Shown: one piece after another, positions 18,320-26,984 of the stretch | Numbering within the stretch: the first letter of the stretch is position 1 | How the letters are laid out: every line of letters starts with the position of its first letter | Source: Thermoplasmata archaeon | GTDB taxonomy: Archaea > Thermoplasmatota > Thermoplasmata > Lutacidiplasmatales > UBA184 | Assembly (NCBI GenBank): GCA_030040035.1 | Contig: JASHUJ010000186.1 | Span: 1-35,068 of the forward strand | Length of the DNA stretch: 35,068 bases | Direction: 5' to 3' | Program-made: the position numbers and the translations under genes | Notes under the pieces: generated by a model | The model's database searches: none | Told to the model about the DNA's origin: nothing | What the model saw: only the letters and a program-made list of their open reading frames with translations

Positions 18320-19267
18320 ATGGCTCCCAGTCTCGAAGCGCGCGGACTCACTCGTCGCTTCGGTTCGTACACGGCGCTCGACCACCTGAACCTCCGGGTG
18401 GACGGGGCGAAGTGCGTGGGTTTCCTCGGCCCGAACGGGGCCGGCAAGACCACGACCCTCAAGATGTTCACGAATTTGATCTTCCCGAGCGAGGGCGAGG
18501 CGTTCCTCAACGGGGTCTCGGTCCAGCGCGACCGCAAGCGCGCGCTCGAGGTCTGCGGTGCGCTCATCGAGACGCCCGAGATCTACGGATCGCTCACCCC
18601 CCGCGAGGCGCTCGAGCTCTCGGGCGCGCTGCGGGGGATGGATGCCCGCGAGATCCGGCTCCGGACCGAGGAGGTCCTCGGTCAGGTCAAGATGACCGAG
18701 TGGGCGGATCAGAAGGTCGGCCGGTTCTCGAAGGGGATGAAGCAACGCGTGAACGTCGCGGCGACGCTGCTGTCCGACCCGGAGGTCGTGCTGCTCGACG
18801 AGCCGAGTACCGGGCTCGATCCCCGCGGTATGGCCGAGGTACGCTCGATCATCCGGAGCCTGAAGGGCGAGGGGCGGCTGATCTTCTTCTCGAGTCACAT
18901 CCTGAGCGAGGTCGTCGACGTTTGCGACGAGGTCGCGTTGCTCGACAAAGGACGGCTCCTCTTCTACGACACGCTCGAGCACGTGAGCGCGAACCTCGCC
19001 GGGGGGACGGTGAGCGTCGACGCGGTGTTTCTCGCGCCGCTCAGCGAGACCGACGTGCGCGATCACGTCGCCACGCTCCCGGGGGTCACCTCCTGCGTCC
19101 GGCTCGACGAGCGGCGGTTCACGATCGCGATCCAAGGCGGTCCGGAGGGCCGCGCACGGGTGCTTCGGTCCCTGAGCGACCGACCCGGGGGACTCGTCAG
19201 CTTCCACGAGTCCCGGAGCGCCCTCGAGGACGTCTACCTGCGCGAGATCCAAGCGGGGGACTCGTGA
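18320..19267 (+). CDS. ABC transporter ATP-binding protein (drug/antibiotic-export type)
   Basis: Walker A 'GPNGAGKTTT', 'FSKGMKQRVNVAATLLSDPEVVLLDEPSTGLDP', H-loop 'SSHIL'. Confidence 0.95.
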   Translation: MAPSLEARGLTRRFGSYTALDHLNLRVDGAKCVGFLGPNGAGKTTTLKMFTNLIFPSEGEAFLNGVSVQRDRKRALEVCGALIETPEIYGSLTPREALELSGALRGMDAREIRLRTEEVLGQVKMTEWADQKVGRFSKGMKQRVNVAATLLSDPEVVLLDEPSTGLDPRGMAEVRSIIRSLKGEGRLIFFSSHILSEVVDVCDEVALLDKGRLLFYDTLEHVSANLAGGTVSVDAVFLAPLSETDVRDHVATLPGVTSCVRLDERRFTIAIQGGPEGRARVLRSLSDRPGGLVSFHESRSALEDVYLREIQAGDS

Positions 19268-20124
19268 GCGCAGCGGCGCCGGACGCGTCGGCCCGCTCGG
19301 GACCTCCGAGCACCCTCGGCTCGGTCCCGGGCTCGTGGATGCAGGCGATCCTCATGTCGCGTTACCAGTTCCGGGACTTCCTGCGGTCCCGTCGGTTCCT
19401 GCTCATGGTCGGGATCGTCGGGGCGATCGGGTCCATCCTCCTCTCGCTCGTCGGGTACTACCGGCCGGCGACGTTGCTCGCGAATTCGAACACGTTCTAC
19501 GCGAACCTCTGGGTCGGGGGCGCCGAGCTCCTGATCATCTTCGCCGGCATCATCTTCGGCGGCGACGCGATCGCCGGAGAGTTCCAGAACAAGACCGGTT
19601 ACTACCTCATGAGCCACCCGATCAAGCGCTGGAGCGTCTACGCGGGGAAGTTCCTCGCGTCGTACGCCGCCGCGCTCGTGACGATCTCGGCCTACTTCCT
19701 GATCCTGGTCGGCGCCGGCGGCTACTTCTTCGGGACGGGGGCGCTGACGGCCGGTCTCTTGGGATCGTACGGCCTCGCGATCCTGTACCTCGGCGGCCTC
19801 CTCGGCGTGACGTTCCTCTTCAGTGCCCTCTTCAAGACGAGCCTCTACGGCGTCATCATCGTCGCGGTCATGTTCCTCTTCGGGTTCTCGATCATCAACG
19901 CGCTCTTCGAGGGCCTCGTGGGCCTCCAGCCTTGGTTCATCATCACCTGGGCCAACGAGGCGATCTCCTATCCGCTCACCGGCGCCCCGCACACCGCCGG
20001 GCTGCTCGTGCCCAAGGCGTACGTACCGCCGACGCTCGCACAGGGCATCGCCGTGATGGCCGGCTACCTCGTCTTCACCACGCTCGGCGGGCTCTGGCTC
20101 TTCGAGCGGGAAGAGTTCACCTAG
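19264..20124 (+). CDS. ABC-2-type transporter permease
   Basis: Multiple TM segments; 'GGDAIAGEFQNKTGYYLMSHPIKRWSVYAGKFLASY' is typical of ABC-2 permeases. GTG start overlaps the upstream stop. Confidence 0.9.
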   Translation: MSAAAPDASARSGPPSTLGSVPGSWMQAILMSRYQFRDFLRSRRFLLMVGIVGAIGSILLSLVGYYRPATLLANSNTFYANLWVGGAELLIIFAGIIFGGDAIAGEFQNKTGYYLMSHPIKRWSVYAGKFLASYAAALVTISAYFLILVGAGGYFFGTGALTAGLLGSYGLAILYLGGLLGVTFLFSALFKTSLYGVIIVAVMFLFGFSIINALFEGLVGLQPWFIITWANEAISYPLTGAPHTAGLLVPKAYVPPTLAQGIAVMAGYLVFTTLGGLWLFEREEFT

Positions 20125-20269
20125 ATCCCCGGGAGCGGGACGACGCGTCCGCCTGTGCCGCTCTTGGTCTCGGGCGGGGAGGGTTCCGTCACCGAAGCCC
20201 CGGACGGGCGGCGTCGCGCCGAAGCCCTTTTGACGCCGGAATCCCCCCGCGCACGGAGAGGCGGCGGCA

Positions 20270-20986
20270 ATGGACGCGAAAGTGAACGTGGTCTTGGTGC
20301 ACGGCGCGTGGGCGGACGGATCGTCCTGGGCGAGGGTGATCCCCCTCCTGCAGACGAAAGGGTTCAACGTCGTGGCGGCGCAACTGCCGCTCACCTCGAT
20401 CGAGGACGACGTCGCCGCGACGCGCAAGCTCCTCGCCACCCAGAGCGGTCCGGTCGTGCTCGTCGGCCACTCCTACGGCGGCGTGGTGATCACGAATGCG
20501 GCGAACGGAGTACCGAACGTGAAGGCCCTCGTCTACATCGCCGCGTTCGGGCTGGACGAGGGAGAGAGCATCGAGGCGCTGGGGAAGCAGGGACCCGCGC
20601 CGGCGGGAGCGGCCGCGGTCCGCCCGGACCCGAACGGCTTCCTCTGGATCGATCGCGCGGGCTTCGCGAAGGCGTTCGCCGCGGACGTGGACCCGGCGCA
20701 AGCGAGCGTGATGGCGGCCGTCCAGGGTCCGCTCAGCCTCCGATCGTTCGCGGGTCGGAGCGGAGCCCCGGCGTGGAAGCACCTGCCGTCCTGGTACCTC
20801 GTCGCGACCAACGATCAGATGATCCCGCCCGAGGCCGAGCAGTTCATGGGGCAGCGCATGGGGGCGACGGTGCGTAGCGTCCCCTCCAGCCACGCGGCCA
20901 TGGTGTCCCATCCCCGAGAGGTCGCGGACCTCGTTTCGGAGGCCGCGGATTCTCTCCGAGGATCCGCGAAGTCCCCGTCCGGCTAG
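20270..20986 (+). CDS. alpha/beta hydrolase
   Basis: 'VVLVHGAWADGSSWARVIPLLQTKGFNVVAAQLPLTS', nucleophile elbow 'LVGHSYGGVV', late His in 'PSSHAAMVSHP'. Confidence 0.9.
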   Translation: MDAKVNVVLVHGAWADGSSWARVIPLLQTKGFNVVAAQLPLTSIEDDVAATRKLLATQSGPVVLVGHSYGGVVITNAANGVPNVKALVYIAAFGLDEGESIEALGKQGPAPAGAAAVRPDPNGFLWIDRAGFAKAFAADVDPAQASVMAAVQGPLSLRSFAGRSGAPAWKHLPSWYLVATNDQMIPPEAEQFMGQRMGATVRSVPSSHAAMVSHPREVADLVSEAADSLRGSAKSPSG

Positions 20987-21239
20987 CCGCGGCGATCCGG
21001 CGGGGCCCCCGTCGGGAGGGATCCGGGGCCGGCGCCCCCGTCACCGAGCCGGTTTCGCTCGGGGGTTTGCGCCCCGTCCCGGGCACCGCTCGACCGCGTT
21101 CGGACACCGGTTCGGCTCGGTCGCCGTCAGTCGTCCTCGCGCAACTTCCGCTCTACGCAAATGTTTATTTACGAACTCCCAAAATCGTCCTCTTCGGAGC
21201 GTATGACGCTCGTCTGACAAACAGAACGAGGAACCACCG

Positions 21240-22373
21240 ATGAAGTCCATCATCCAGGAAGCGATCGCGAAGCATCAGGAGAACCAGTCCTTGGTCGAAG
21301 AGAAGAAGCCCGCGGCGCCGGCCTACGCGAGCTCCGACGATGCCGAGCTGGCAAAGCTGGCGGAGACGCTCCGGGTCAACATCCGGATCGTCGGATGCGG
21401 CGGCGGTGGATCGAACACGATCAACCGGTGCGTCGAGGAAGGGATCCAGGGCGCCGAGATGTGCGCCATCAACACCGACGCGAAACACCTCCTGACCATC
21501 CACTCGCCCCGCAAGATCCTCATCGGCCGCCGGGCCACGAAGGGCCTCGGCGCCGGCGCCCGCCCCGAGATCGGGGAGGAGGCTGCGCGCGAGAACGAGG
21601 AAGAGCTGCGCCAGTTCGTCAACGGCGCGCACATCGTCTTCGTCACGGCCGGCATGGGCGGCGGGACCGGAACCGGTTCCGCGCACCTCGTCGCCCGGAT
21701 CGCGAAGGAGGCCGGCGCGCTCACGATGGGCGTCGTCACCCTCCCGTTCTCCGGCGAGGGCGCCGCCCGCATGGAGCAGGCCCGCGACGGGCTCGAGCGC
21801 CTGCGCCGCGTCTGCGACACGACGATCGTGATCCAGAACGACAAGCTCCTCGAGCTCGTGCCCCGCATGCCGCTCGATTCGGCGTTCAAGCTCGCGGACG
21901 CGGTCCTCATGACCGCGATCAAGGGCATCACGGAGATCGTGACCAAGCCCGGGCTCGTCAACCTCGACTACGCCGACATCCTGACGGTCATGAAGGACGG
22001 CGGGGTCGCGCTGATCGGCCTCGGCGAGAGCGAGAGCGCGACGGACCGGGTGACCGAGGCGGTCACCGAGGCCCTCACGTCGCCGCTCCTCGGCTCGGTC
22101 GAGCTGAAGGACGCGACCGGTGCGCTCGTCCGCGTGATCGGCGGCCCGACCATGACGGTCAGCGAGGCCGAGAAGGCGGCCGCGCTCGTCGGCGGGAAGA
22201 TCTCGAAGCGCGCCCGGATCATCTGGGGCTGCTCCGTCGAGAACTCCCCCGAGCTCGAGAACACCATCAAGGTGCTGCTCATCATCACCGGCGTCCGGGC
22301 CCAGAGCCTCCTCGGGCAGAAGGGAGGGTACGCCAGCGGTGAGTCCGAGGAAGTCATCGACCTCGTCCGGTAG
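21240..22373 (+). CDS. ftsZ: cell division protein FtsZ
   Basis: 'IVGCGGGGSNTINR', tubulin signature 'GMGGGTGTGSAHLVARIAKE', 'NLDYADILTVMKDGGVALIGLGES'. TATA-like 'tgtttattta' at about 21162. Confidence 0.97.
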   Translation: MKSIIQEAIAKHQENQSLVEEKKPAAPAYASSDDAELAKLAETLRVNIRIVGCGGGGSNTINRCVEEGIQGAEMCAINTDAKHLLTIHSPRKILIGRRATKGLGAGARPEIGEEAARENEEELRQFVNGAHIVFVTAGMGGGTGTGSAHLVARIAKEAGALTMGVVTLPFSGEGAARMEQARDGLERLRRVCDTTIVIQNDKLLELVPRMPLDSAFKLADAVLMTAIKGITEIVTKPGLVNLDYADILTVMKDGGVALIGLGESESATDRVTEAVTEALTSPLLGSVELKDATGALVRVIGGPTMTVSEAEKAAALVGGKISKRARIIWGCSVENSPELENTIKVLLIITGVRAQSLLGQKGGYASGESEEVIDLVR

Positions 22374-22710
22374 GCCGTCCCGTCAGGACCGACCCCGCTA
22401 CCTCGGCATCGAGGTGGCGGGGGAACACCTTCCCCCGAGCTCGCCCCGCGACTGGGAGGAGCTCCTCGCGCTCCGGCTCCATCGGCCGGGCGAGACCGCG
22501 CCGCCGTTCCGGGTCGTCCGCTCGGACGGTCGGCGCGCGATCGTGGCGATCGGTCACCGGGCGCTCGAGCGGGGGCGCGCGGCGTGGAACGGGCCCGCCC
22601 CGGTCCCCGGTGCCCCCGCGCTCGCGACCCGACGGACGTGGGGCACGCTCGTCGGCGCGAAGGCGTGGATGCGGGATCGTTCGGCATCGGCGGTCGAGCG
22701 CTCGAGCTAG
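22339..22710 (+). CDS. possible RNase P protein component 2 (Pop5-like)
   Basis: 'RPRYLGIEVAGE' N-terminus, '...RRAIVAIGHRALERGRAAWNG' and 'RRTWGTLVGAKAW' resemble the archaeal Pop5 pattern; weak recognition. GTG start overlaps the ftsZ 3' end by 35 nt. Confidence 0.42.
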   Translation: MSPRKSSTSSGRPSRQDRPRYLGIEVAGEHLPPSSPRDWEELLALRLHRPGETAPPFRVVRSDGRRAIVAIGHRALERGRAAWNGPAPVPGAPALATRRTWGTLVGAKAWMRDRSASAVERSS

Positions 22711-22738
22711 GAACTCGATCGAGCACCCGAAGCCGGGC

Positions 22739-23728
22739 CTACGCCACCGTGACCGAGAAGAACGCCTGGGTGACCGTGAGGGAGGTCACGGGGATCGTCA
22801 TCGTCACCTTGCCGTTCCCGTGGCCCGGCTGGTACGCGTACGACGAGGAACAGACGTTGGACGCGAGCGCCGTACACGTGATCGTCGCGCTCGCGAACGA
22901 CGTCTGGCTCTCGAAGTAGTTCACCCAGGCGATCGCGTAGGGGCTGTAGATCGTGAGCACCACGTTCGCGCTCAGCGCGAAGCCCGTGACGGGCAGCGTC
23001 ACGGACTGGATCGCCGTCAGGCGGAGCGCGACCTCCGCGGTCGCCGTCCCCGACTCCGAGCTCAGGGCGTTGGTGAAGACCGGCTCGACGATCGCGAGCG
23101 TCGTGCCGGAGAGCGTGATGGCGGGCGGATCCTCCATGATCGGTACCCCGCCCGGCTCCGCGAAGATCACCGCCCCCTCGTCGTACGCGACCTCGGCGGA
23201 CGACGAGTAGGTGTTGCGCAGCTCCACGACGAACCCGGCCCCGGGGACGGCGGCCGCGCTGAGCGACTGGGTGCCGGCGGAGGAGGTCGCCGAGTAGTTG
23301 GCGTAGAGCGCGTAGAACCCGGCCGTATAGTTGTGGGACGGCTGGGGGACGAGGAGGGACGAATCGGGGCCCGCGAACGGCGGAGCACCCTCCGAGCCGA
23401 GACTAACCGGGAAGGTCGCCTGGCCCCCGACCGCGTCCGCGCTCGCGATCTGCGTCGCGACCGCGGCGAGCTGCGAGACCTGGTTCTGGACGAGAGTGTC
23501 GTGGTTGAGGTCGTTGATCGCCATCTGGTTCGGGAGCGTCGTCGTGAGGTAGCTCGCGATGAACGTGACGACGAGGAGGAGCCCGAGCACGGTCGCCACC
23601 GGGGCGACCTGGCCCCGGTGGCCGAGGCGCCGCCAGCGTCGGGCGCGGGACCGTCGTCCGGGCCGGGCCCACGTCGTCAAGATCGGGTCTCCGCACGCGA
23701 GCGCGGGCGACCGGGAGCGAGATCGCAT
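22739..23728 (-). CDS. secreted/pilin-like surface protein with N-terminal hydrophobic anchor
   Basis: 'RRLGHRGQVAPVATVLGLLLVVTFIASYLTTTLPNQ' followed by a Ser/Thr/Ala-rich beta-type ectodomain; TATA-like 'aattaatag' upstream on the minus strand. Confidence 0.65.
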   Translation of the reverse strand: MRSRSRSPALACGDPILTTWARPGRRSRARRWRRLGHRGQVAPVATVLGLLLVVTFIASYLTTTLPNQMAINDLNHDTLVQNQVSQLAAVATQIASADAVGGQATFPVSLGSEGAPPFAGPDSSLLVPQPSHNYTAGFYALYANYSATSSAGTQSLSAAAVPGAGFVVELRNTYSSSAEVAYDEGAVIFAEPGGVPIMEDPPAITLSGTTLAIVEPVFTNALSSESGTATAEVALRLTAIQSVTLPVTGFALSANVVLTIYSPYAIAWVNYFESQTSFASATITCTALASNVCSSSYAYQPGHGNGKVTMTIPVTSLTVTQAFFSVTVA

Positions 23729-23856
23729 GGAGAGGTTCGGGAGAGTATCTAGCCGGGGTCGTCCTATTAATTACTGCCGTAGAGGCACCCCGGCGGCCGC
23801 GCCGGGCCTCCGCGCATCTTATCTCTCTCCCATCCTGCCTCTCGAGGGTAAGGACG

Positions 23857-25425
23857 GTGTCGTCCAGCGAAGGTCCGGCGATCCGGATCGGGCGCGCGCT
23901 CGTCTCGGTCGATGATAAGTCGGGACTTTCCGATTTCGCGCGCGGGCTCGCGGAGCTGGGCGTCGAGCTCTGGGCGACGACCGGCACCCGGACGGCGCTC
24001 GCCGCCGACCGCGTCGCGGTGCGGCCGGCCGAGGAGCTGACCGGCCTCGCCTCCTGGTTCGGAGGACGGATCAAGACGCTGCACCCGGGGATCCTGGGCG
24101 GGATCCTCGCGCCCCGCACCGACGCCGGCCGGCGGGAGCTCGCCGAGCACGGCCTGCTGCCGTTCGACCTCGTCGTCGTCAACTTCTATCCGTTCGAGCG
24201 CCATCTCGCCGAGCACCCCGACGCTCGGGACCGGGAGGAGTACATCGACATCGGCGGGGTGACGCTCGCGCGCGCGGCTGCGAAGAACCACGCGTGGGTG
24301 ACGGTGGTGACCGACCCGGCCGAGTACGCGCCCGTCCTCGCGGAGCTCCGCGCGAGCGGCGGCGCGATCTCCGCCGCGACCCGGGCCCGGCTCGCGGTGC
24401 GCGCGTTCGAGCGCGCGACCGATTACGACGCGGCGATCGCCCGGGGCCTCGCGCCTCCCGCCCCGAGCCCGGGGGGGTTCCCGGAGGAGCTCGTCCTCCG
24501 TCGCGAATCCCTCGCGCTGCGCTACGGGGAGAACCCGCACCAGCCGGCCGCGACGTACGCGCTCGCGAGCCCCCCCGGCGGCGGCCTCGCGCCCGCGCCG
24601 TTCACCGTCCTGAAGGGAGCGTCCCTCTCGTACACGAACCTCCTCGACCTCGACACGGCGCGCGCGATCGCGGCGGAGTTCCCGCTCCCGAGCGCGGCCG
24701 TCGTCAAGCACGCGACCCCCTGCGGGGTCGCCTCGGCCCCGACCCTGCGGGAAGCGCTCGAGCGCGCCATCGCGACCGACCCCGTGGCGCGGTACGGTTG
24801 CGCGATCGCGGTCAACCGCCCGCTCGGCCCGGACGACCCGGCCGCGTTGAAGGGCGTGTTCGTCGACCTCCTCGCCGCGCCGGGGGTCGACGCGGCGGCG
24901 GCGGCCGCGCTCGCGCACCGCACGAAGCTGAAGCTCGTCCGCGTCGACCCCGCGCCCGTCGGGGGGGCCAGCTGGGAGGCGAAGACCGCGCTCGGTCGGG
25001 TGCTCCTCCAGGAGACCGACCGCCGGGAGCTCCTCGCGAGCGACTTCCGGCTCGTCGCCGGTACCGAAGCGACCGGCGAGGAACGGTGCGCGCTCGACTT
25101 CGCCTGGCGGGTCGTACGGCACGCGAAATCGAACGCGATCGTGCTCGCGCGCGGACCCCAGACCGTCGGGATCGGCTCGGGCCAGCCGACGCGGGTGAAG
25201 GCGGTCGAGCTCGCGATCGAGGTCGCCGGCGAGCGCGCGCGCGGATCGGTCCTCGCCTCCGATGCGTTCTTCCCGTTCGCCGACGGGGTCGAAGCCGCCG
25301 GGCGTGCCGGGGTGCGGGCGATCCTCCAACCGGGGGGGAGCGTCCGGGACCCCGAAGTGATCGCGGCCGCCGAACGGGCCGGGATCGCGATGTACTTCAC
25401 CGGCTGGCGGGTCTTCCGCCACTAG
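23857..25425 (+). CDS. purH: bifunctional AICAR transformylase/IMP cyclohydrolase PurH
   Basis: 'ALVSVDDKSGLSDFARGLAELGVELWATTGT', 'GGRIKTLHPGILGGIL', 'LRYGENPHQPAATY', 'AAVVKHATPCGVAS', 'ASDAFFPFADGVE', C-terminal 'MYFTGWRVFRH'. Confidence 0.97.
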   Translation: MSSSEGPAIRIGRALVSVDDKSGLSDFARGLAELGVELWATTGTRTALAADRVAVRPAEELTGLASWFGGRIKTLHPGILGGILAPRTDAGRRELAEHGLLPFDLVVVNFYPFERHLAEHPDARDREEYIDIGGVTLARAAAKNHAWVTVVTDPAEYAPVLAELRASGGAISAATRARLAVRAFERATDYDAAIARGLAPPAPSPGGFPEELVLRRESLALRYGENPHQPAATYALASPPGGGLAPAPFTVLKGASLSYTNLLDLDTARAIAAEFPLPSAAVVKHATPCGVASAPTLREALERAIATDPVARYGCAIAVNRPLGPDDPAALKGVFVDLLAAPGVDAAAAAALAHRTKLKLVRVDPAPVGGASWEAKTALGRVLLQETDRRELLASDFRLVAGTEATGEERCALDFAWRVVRHAKSNAIVLARGPQTVGIGSGQPTRVKAVELAIEVAGERARGSVLASDAFFPFADGVEAAGRAGVRAILQPGGSVRDPEVIAAAERAGIAMYFTGWRVFRH

Positions 25426-25774
25426 GCGACGAGCGGGCGGTCGGGAAGAGCCGTCGCAGGATCGTGCGGAACTCGACGGACCCGATCGGGCCCACCTCGC
25501 GACCCTTCTCCTGGCCCGCCTCGAGGAACAGGAACGTCGGGATCGAGTGGATCCCGTACGACCGGGCGACGCCGACGGCCTCGTCGACGTTGATCTTCGT
25601 GAACTTCACGCGCCCGGCCATCCGGGCGCTCAGGTCCCGGATCACCGGCTCGGTGACCCGGCACGGCGCGCACCAGTCGGCGTAGAAGTCGACCACGACG
25701 GGGAGCGGAGAGCGGACGACCTCGGCGTCGAACGTTGCGTCCGTCACGTGGATCGGCAACGCCCGGCTCGGCAC
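25397..25774 (-). CDS. thioredoxin
   Basis: 'VVVDFYADWCAPCRVTEPVIRDLS', 'KINVDEAVGVARSYGIHSIPTFLFL'. Overlaps the purH 3' end by 29 nt, convergent. Confidence 0.95.
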   Translation of the reverse strand: MPSRALPIHVTDATFDAEVVRSPLPVVVDFYADWCAPCRVTEPVIRDLSARMAGRVKFTKINVDEAVGVARSYGIHSIPTFLFLEAGQEKGREVGPIGSVEFRTILRRLFPTARSSPSGGRPASR

Positions 25775-25820
25775 GGTCGTACTCCCGGCGCGCTTCGAAC
25801 TCCCGGCTCGCTTTAAGGAT

Positions 25821-26984
25821 GTGGCTCGTGTCGGCGCATCTTCCGTGCCGGCGCGCCCGCGCTCCCCCCGGACGATCGCCCCGGCCGCGCGGGCCTCGGC
25901 GCTGCTCGTCTGGTTCGCCCAGCACCGTCGTCCGCTCCCCTGGCGCCGGCGTCCGACGCCGTACCGGACCTGGATCGCCGAGGTCCTCCTGCAGCAGACG
26001 CGGGTCGCGCAGGCGGCCCCCTACTTCGAGCGCTTCGTGGGCGAGTTCCCGACCGTCCGGGCGCTCGCCGACGCGCCGCTCGAGCGGGTCCTCAAGGTCT
26101 GGCAGGGAGCGGGCTACTACGCACGCGCCCGGAACCTCTCGGCGGCCGCCCGCCTCCTCGCGCGGGAGCGGAACGGGGAGCTCCCCTCCACCGTGGCCGG
26201 GCTCGAGGAGCTTCCGGGGGTGGGGCCGTACATCGCCCGGGCGATCGCCGCGATCGCGTTCGGCGTCCCGACGGTCGCCCTGGAGGCGAACGGTCTACGG
26301 GTCGGGGCCCGGTGGATCCGCGCCTCGGGCGACGTCCGGCGCGGACCCGTCCGACGGCGGATCGAGGCGGCCCTGGCGACCGCCCTCGGAACGAATCCGC
26401 CCGGCCCGTTCAACGAGGCGGTGATGGAGCTCGGCGAAACGATCTGTCGGCCGGTCGCCCCGCAGTGTGAGCGGTGTCCGGTGGCGTTCGGGTGCCGGGC
26501 CTACCTCGAGCTCGACGACCCCGGGAGCGTTCCGATCGCCCGACGCGCGCCCCGACGCCCCCGCGTCCGGGCCGCGGTGGTGGCGCTCGCGGACCGACGG
26601 GGCCGCTGGTTCGTGCAACGTCGACCGCCCCGGGGACTGCTCGGCGGGCTCTGGGAATTCCCGGGCGGGAAGATCCGCCCCGGAGAGACCGCCGCTCACG
26701 CCGCGGCCCGGGAGCTCTTCGAGGAGACGGGCGTCCGATCCGCCGCGCTCGAGTACGTGGGGCGGATCCGCCACGCCTACAGCCACTTCTCGGTCGATCT
26801 CCACCTCTACCGAGCCTCCGCCCGGGCGCGGCCCGCCGCCGCCCCGGACCGACGATGGGTCACCGCGGCCGGACTGCGGCGTCTCGCGCTGCCGAAGGCG
26901 ACCGAGAAGGCGCTCGCGCTGCTCGAGCGTCGGGATAGAGCTTCCCGGGATTCAGGATCCCGTCGGGGTCGCACTGGCGTTTGA
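25821..26984 (+). CDS. mutY: A/G-specific adenine glycosylase MutY with C-terminal Nudix domain
   Basis: 'YRTWIAEVLLQQTRVAQAAPYFERFVGEFPTVRALADAP', HhH 'LPGVGPYIARAIAAIAFG', 4Fe-4S 'CRPVAPQCERCPVAFGC', Nudix box 'GGKIRPGETAAHAAARELFEETGV'. Confidence 0.93.
   Translation: MARVGASSVPARPRSPRTIAPAARASALLVWFAQHRRPLPWRRRPTPYRTWIAEVLLQQTRVAQAAPYFERFVGEFPTVRALADAPLERVLKVWQGAGYYARARNLSAAARLLARERNGELPSTVAGLEELPGVGPYIARAIAAIAFGVPTVALEANGLRVGARWIRASGDVRRGPVRRRIEAALATALGTNPPGPFNEAVMELGETICRPVAPQCERCPVAFGCRAYLELDDPGSVPIARRAPRRPRVRAAVVALADRRGRWFVQRRPPRGLLGGLWEFPGGKIRPGETAAHAAARELFEETGVRSAALEYVGRIRHAYSHFSVDLHLYRASARARPAAAPDRRWVTAAGLRRLALPKATEKALALLERRDRASRDSGSRRGRTGV

Noticed and set aside
23767-25422. 551-aa minus-strand ORF
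   Set aside because: Antisense to purH; no recognisable domain.
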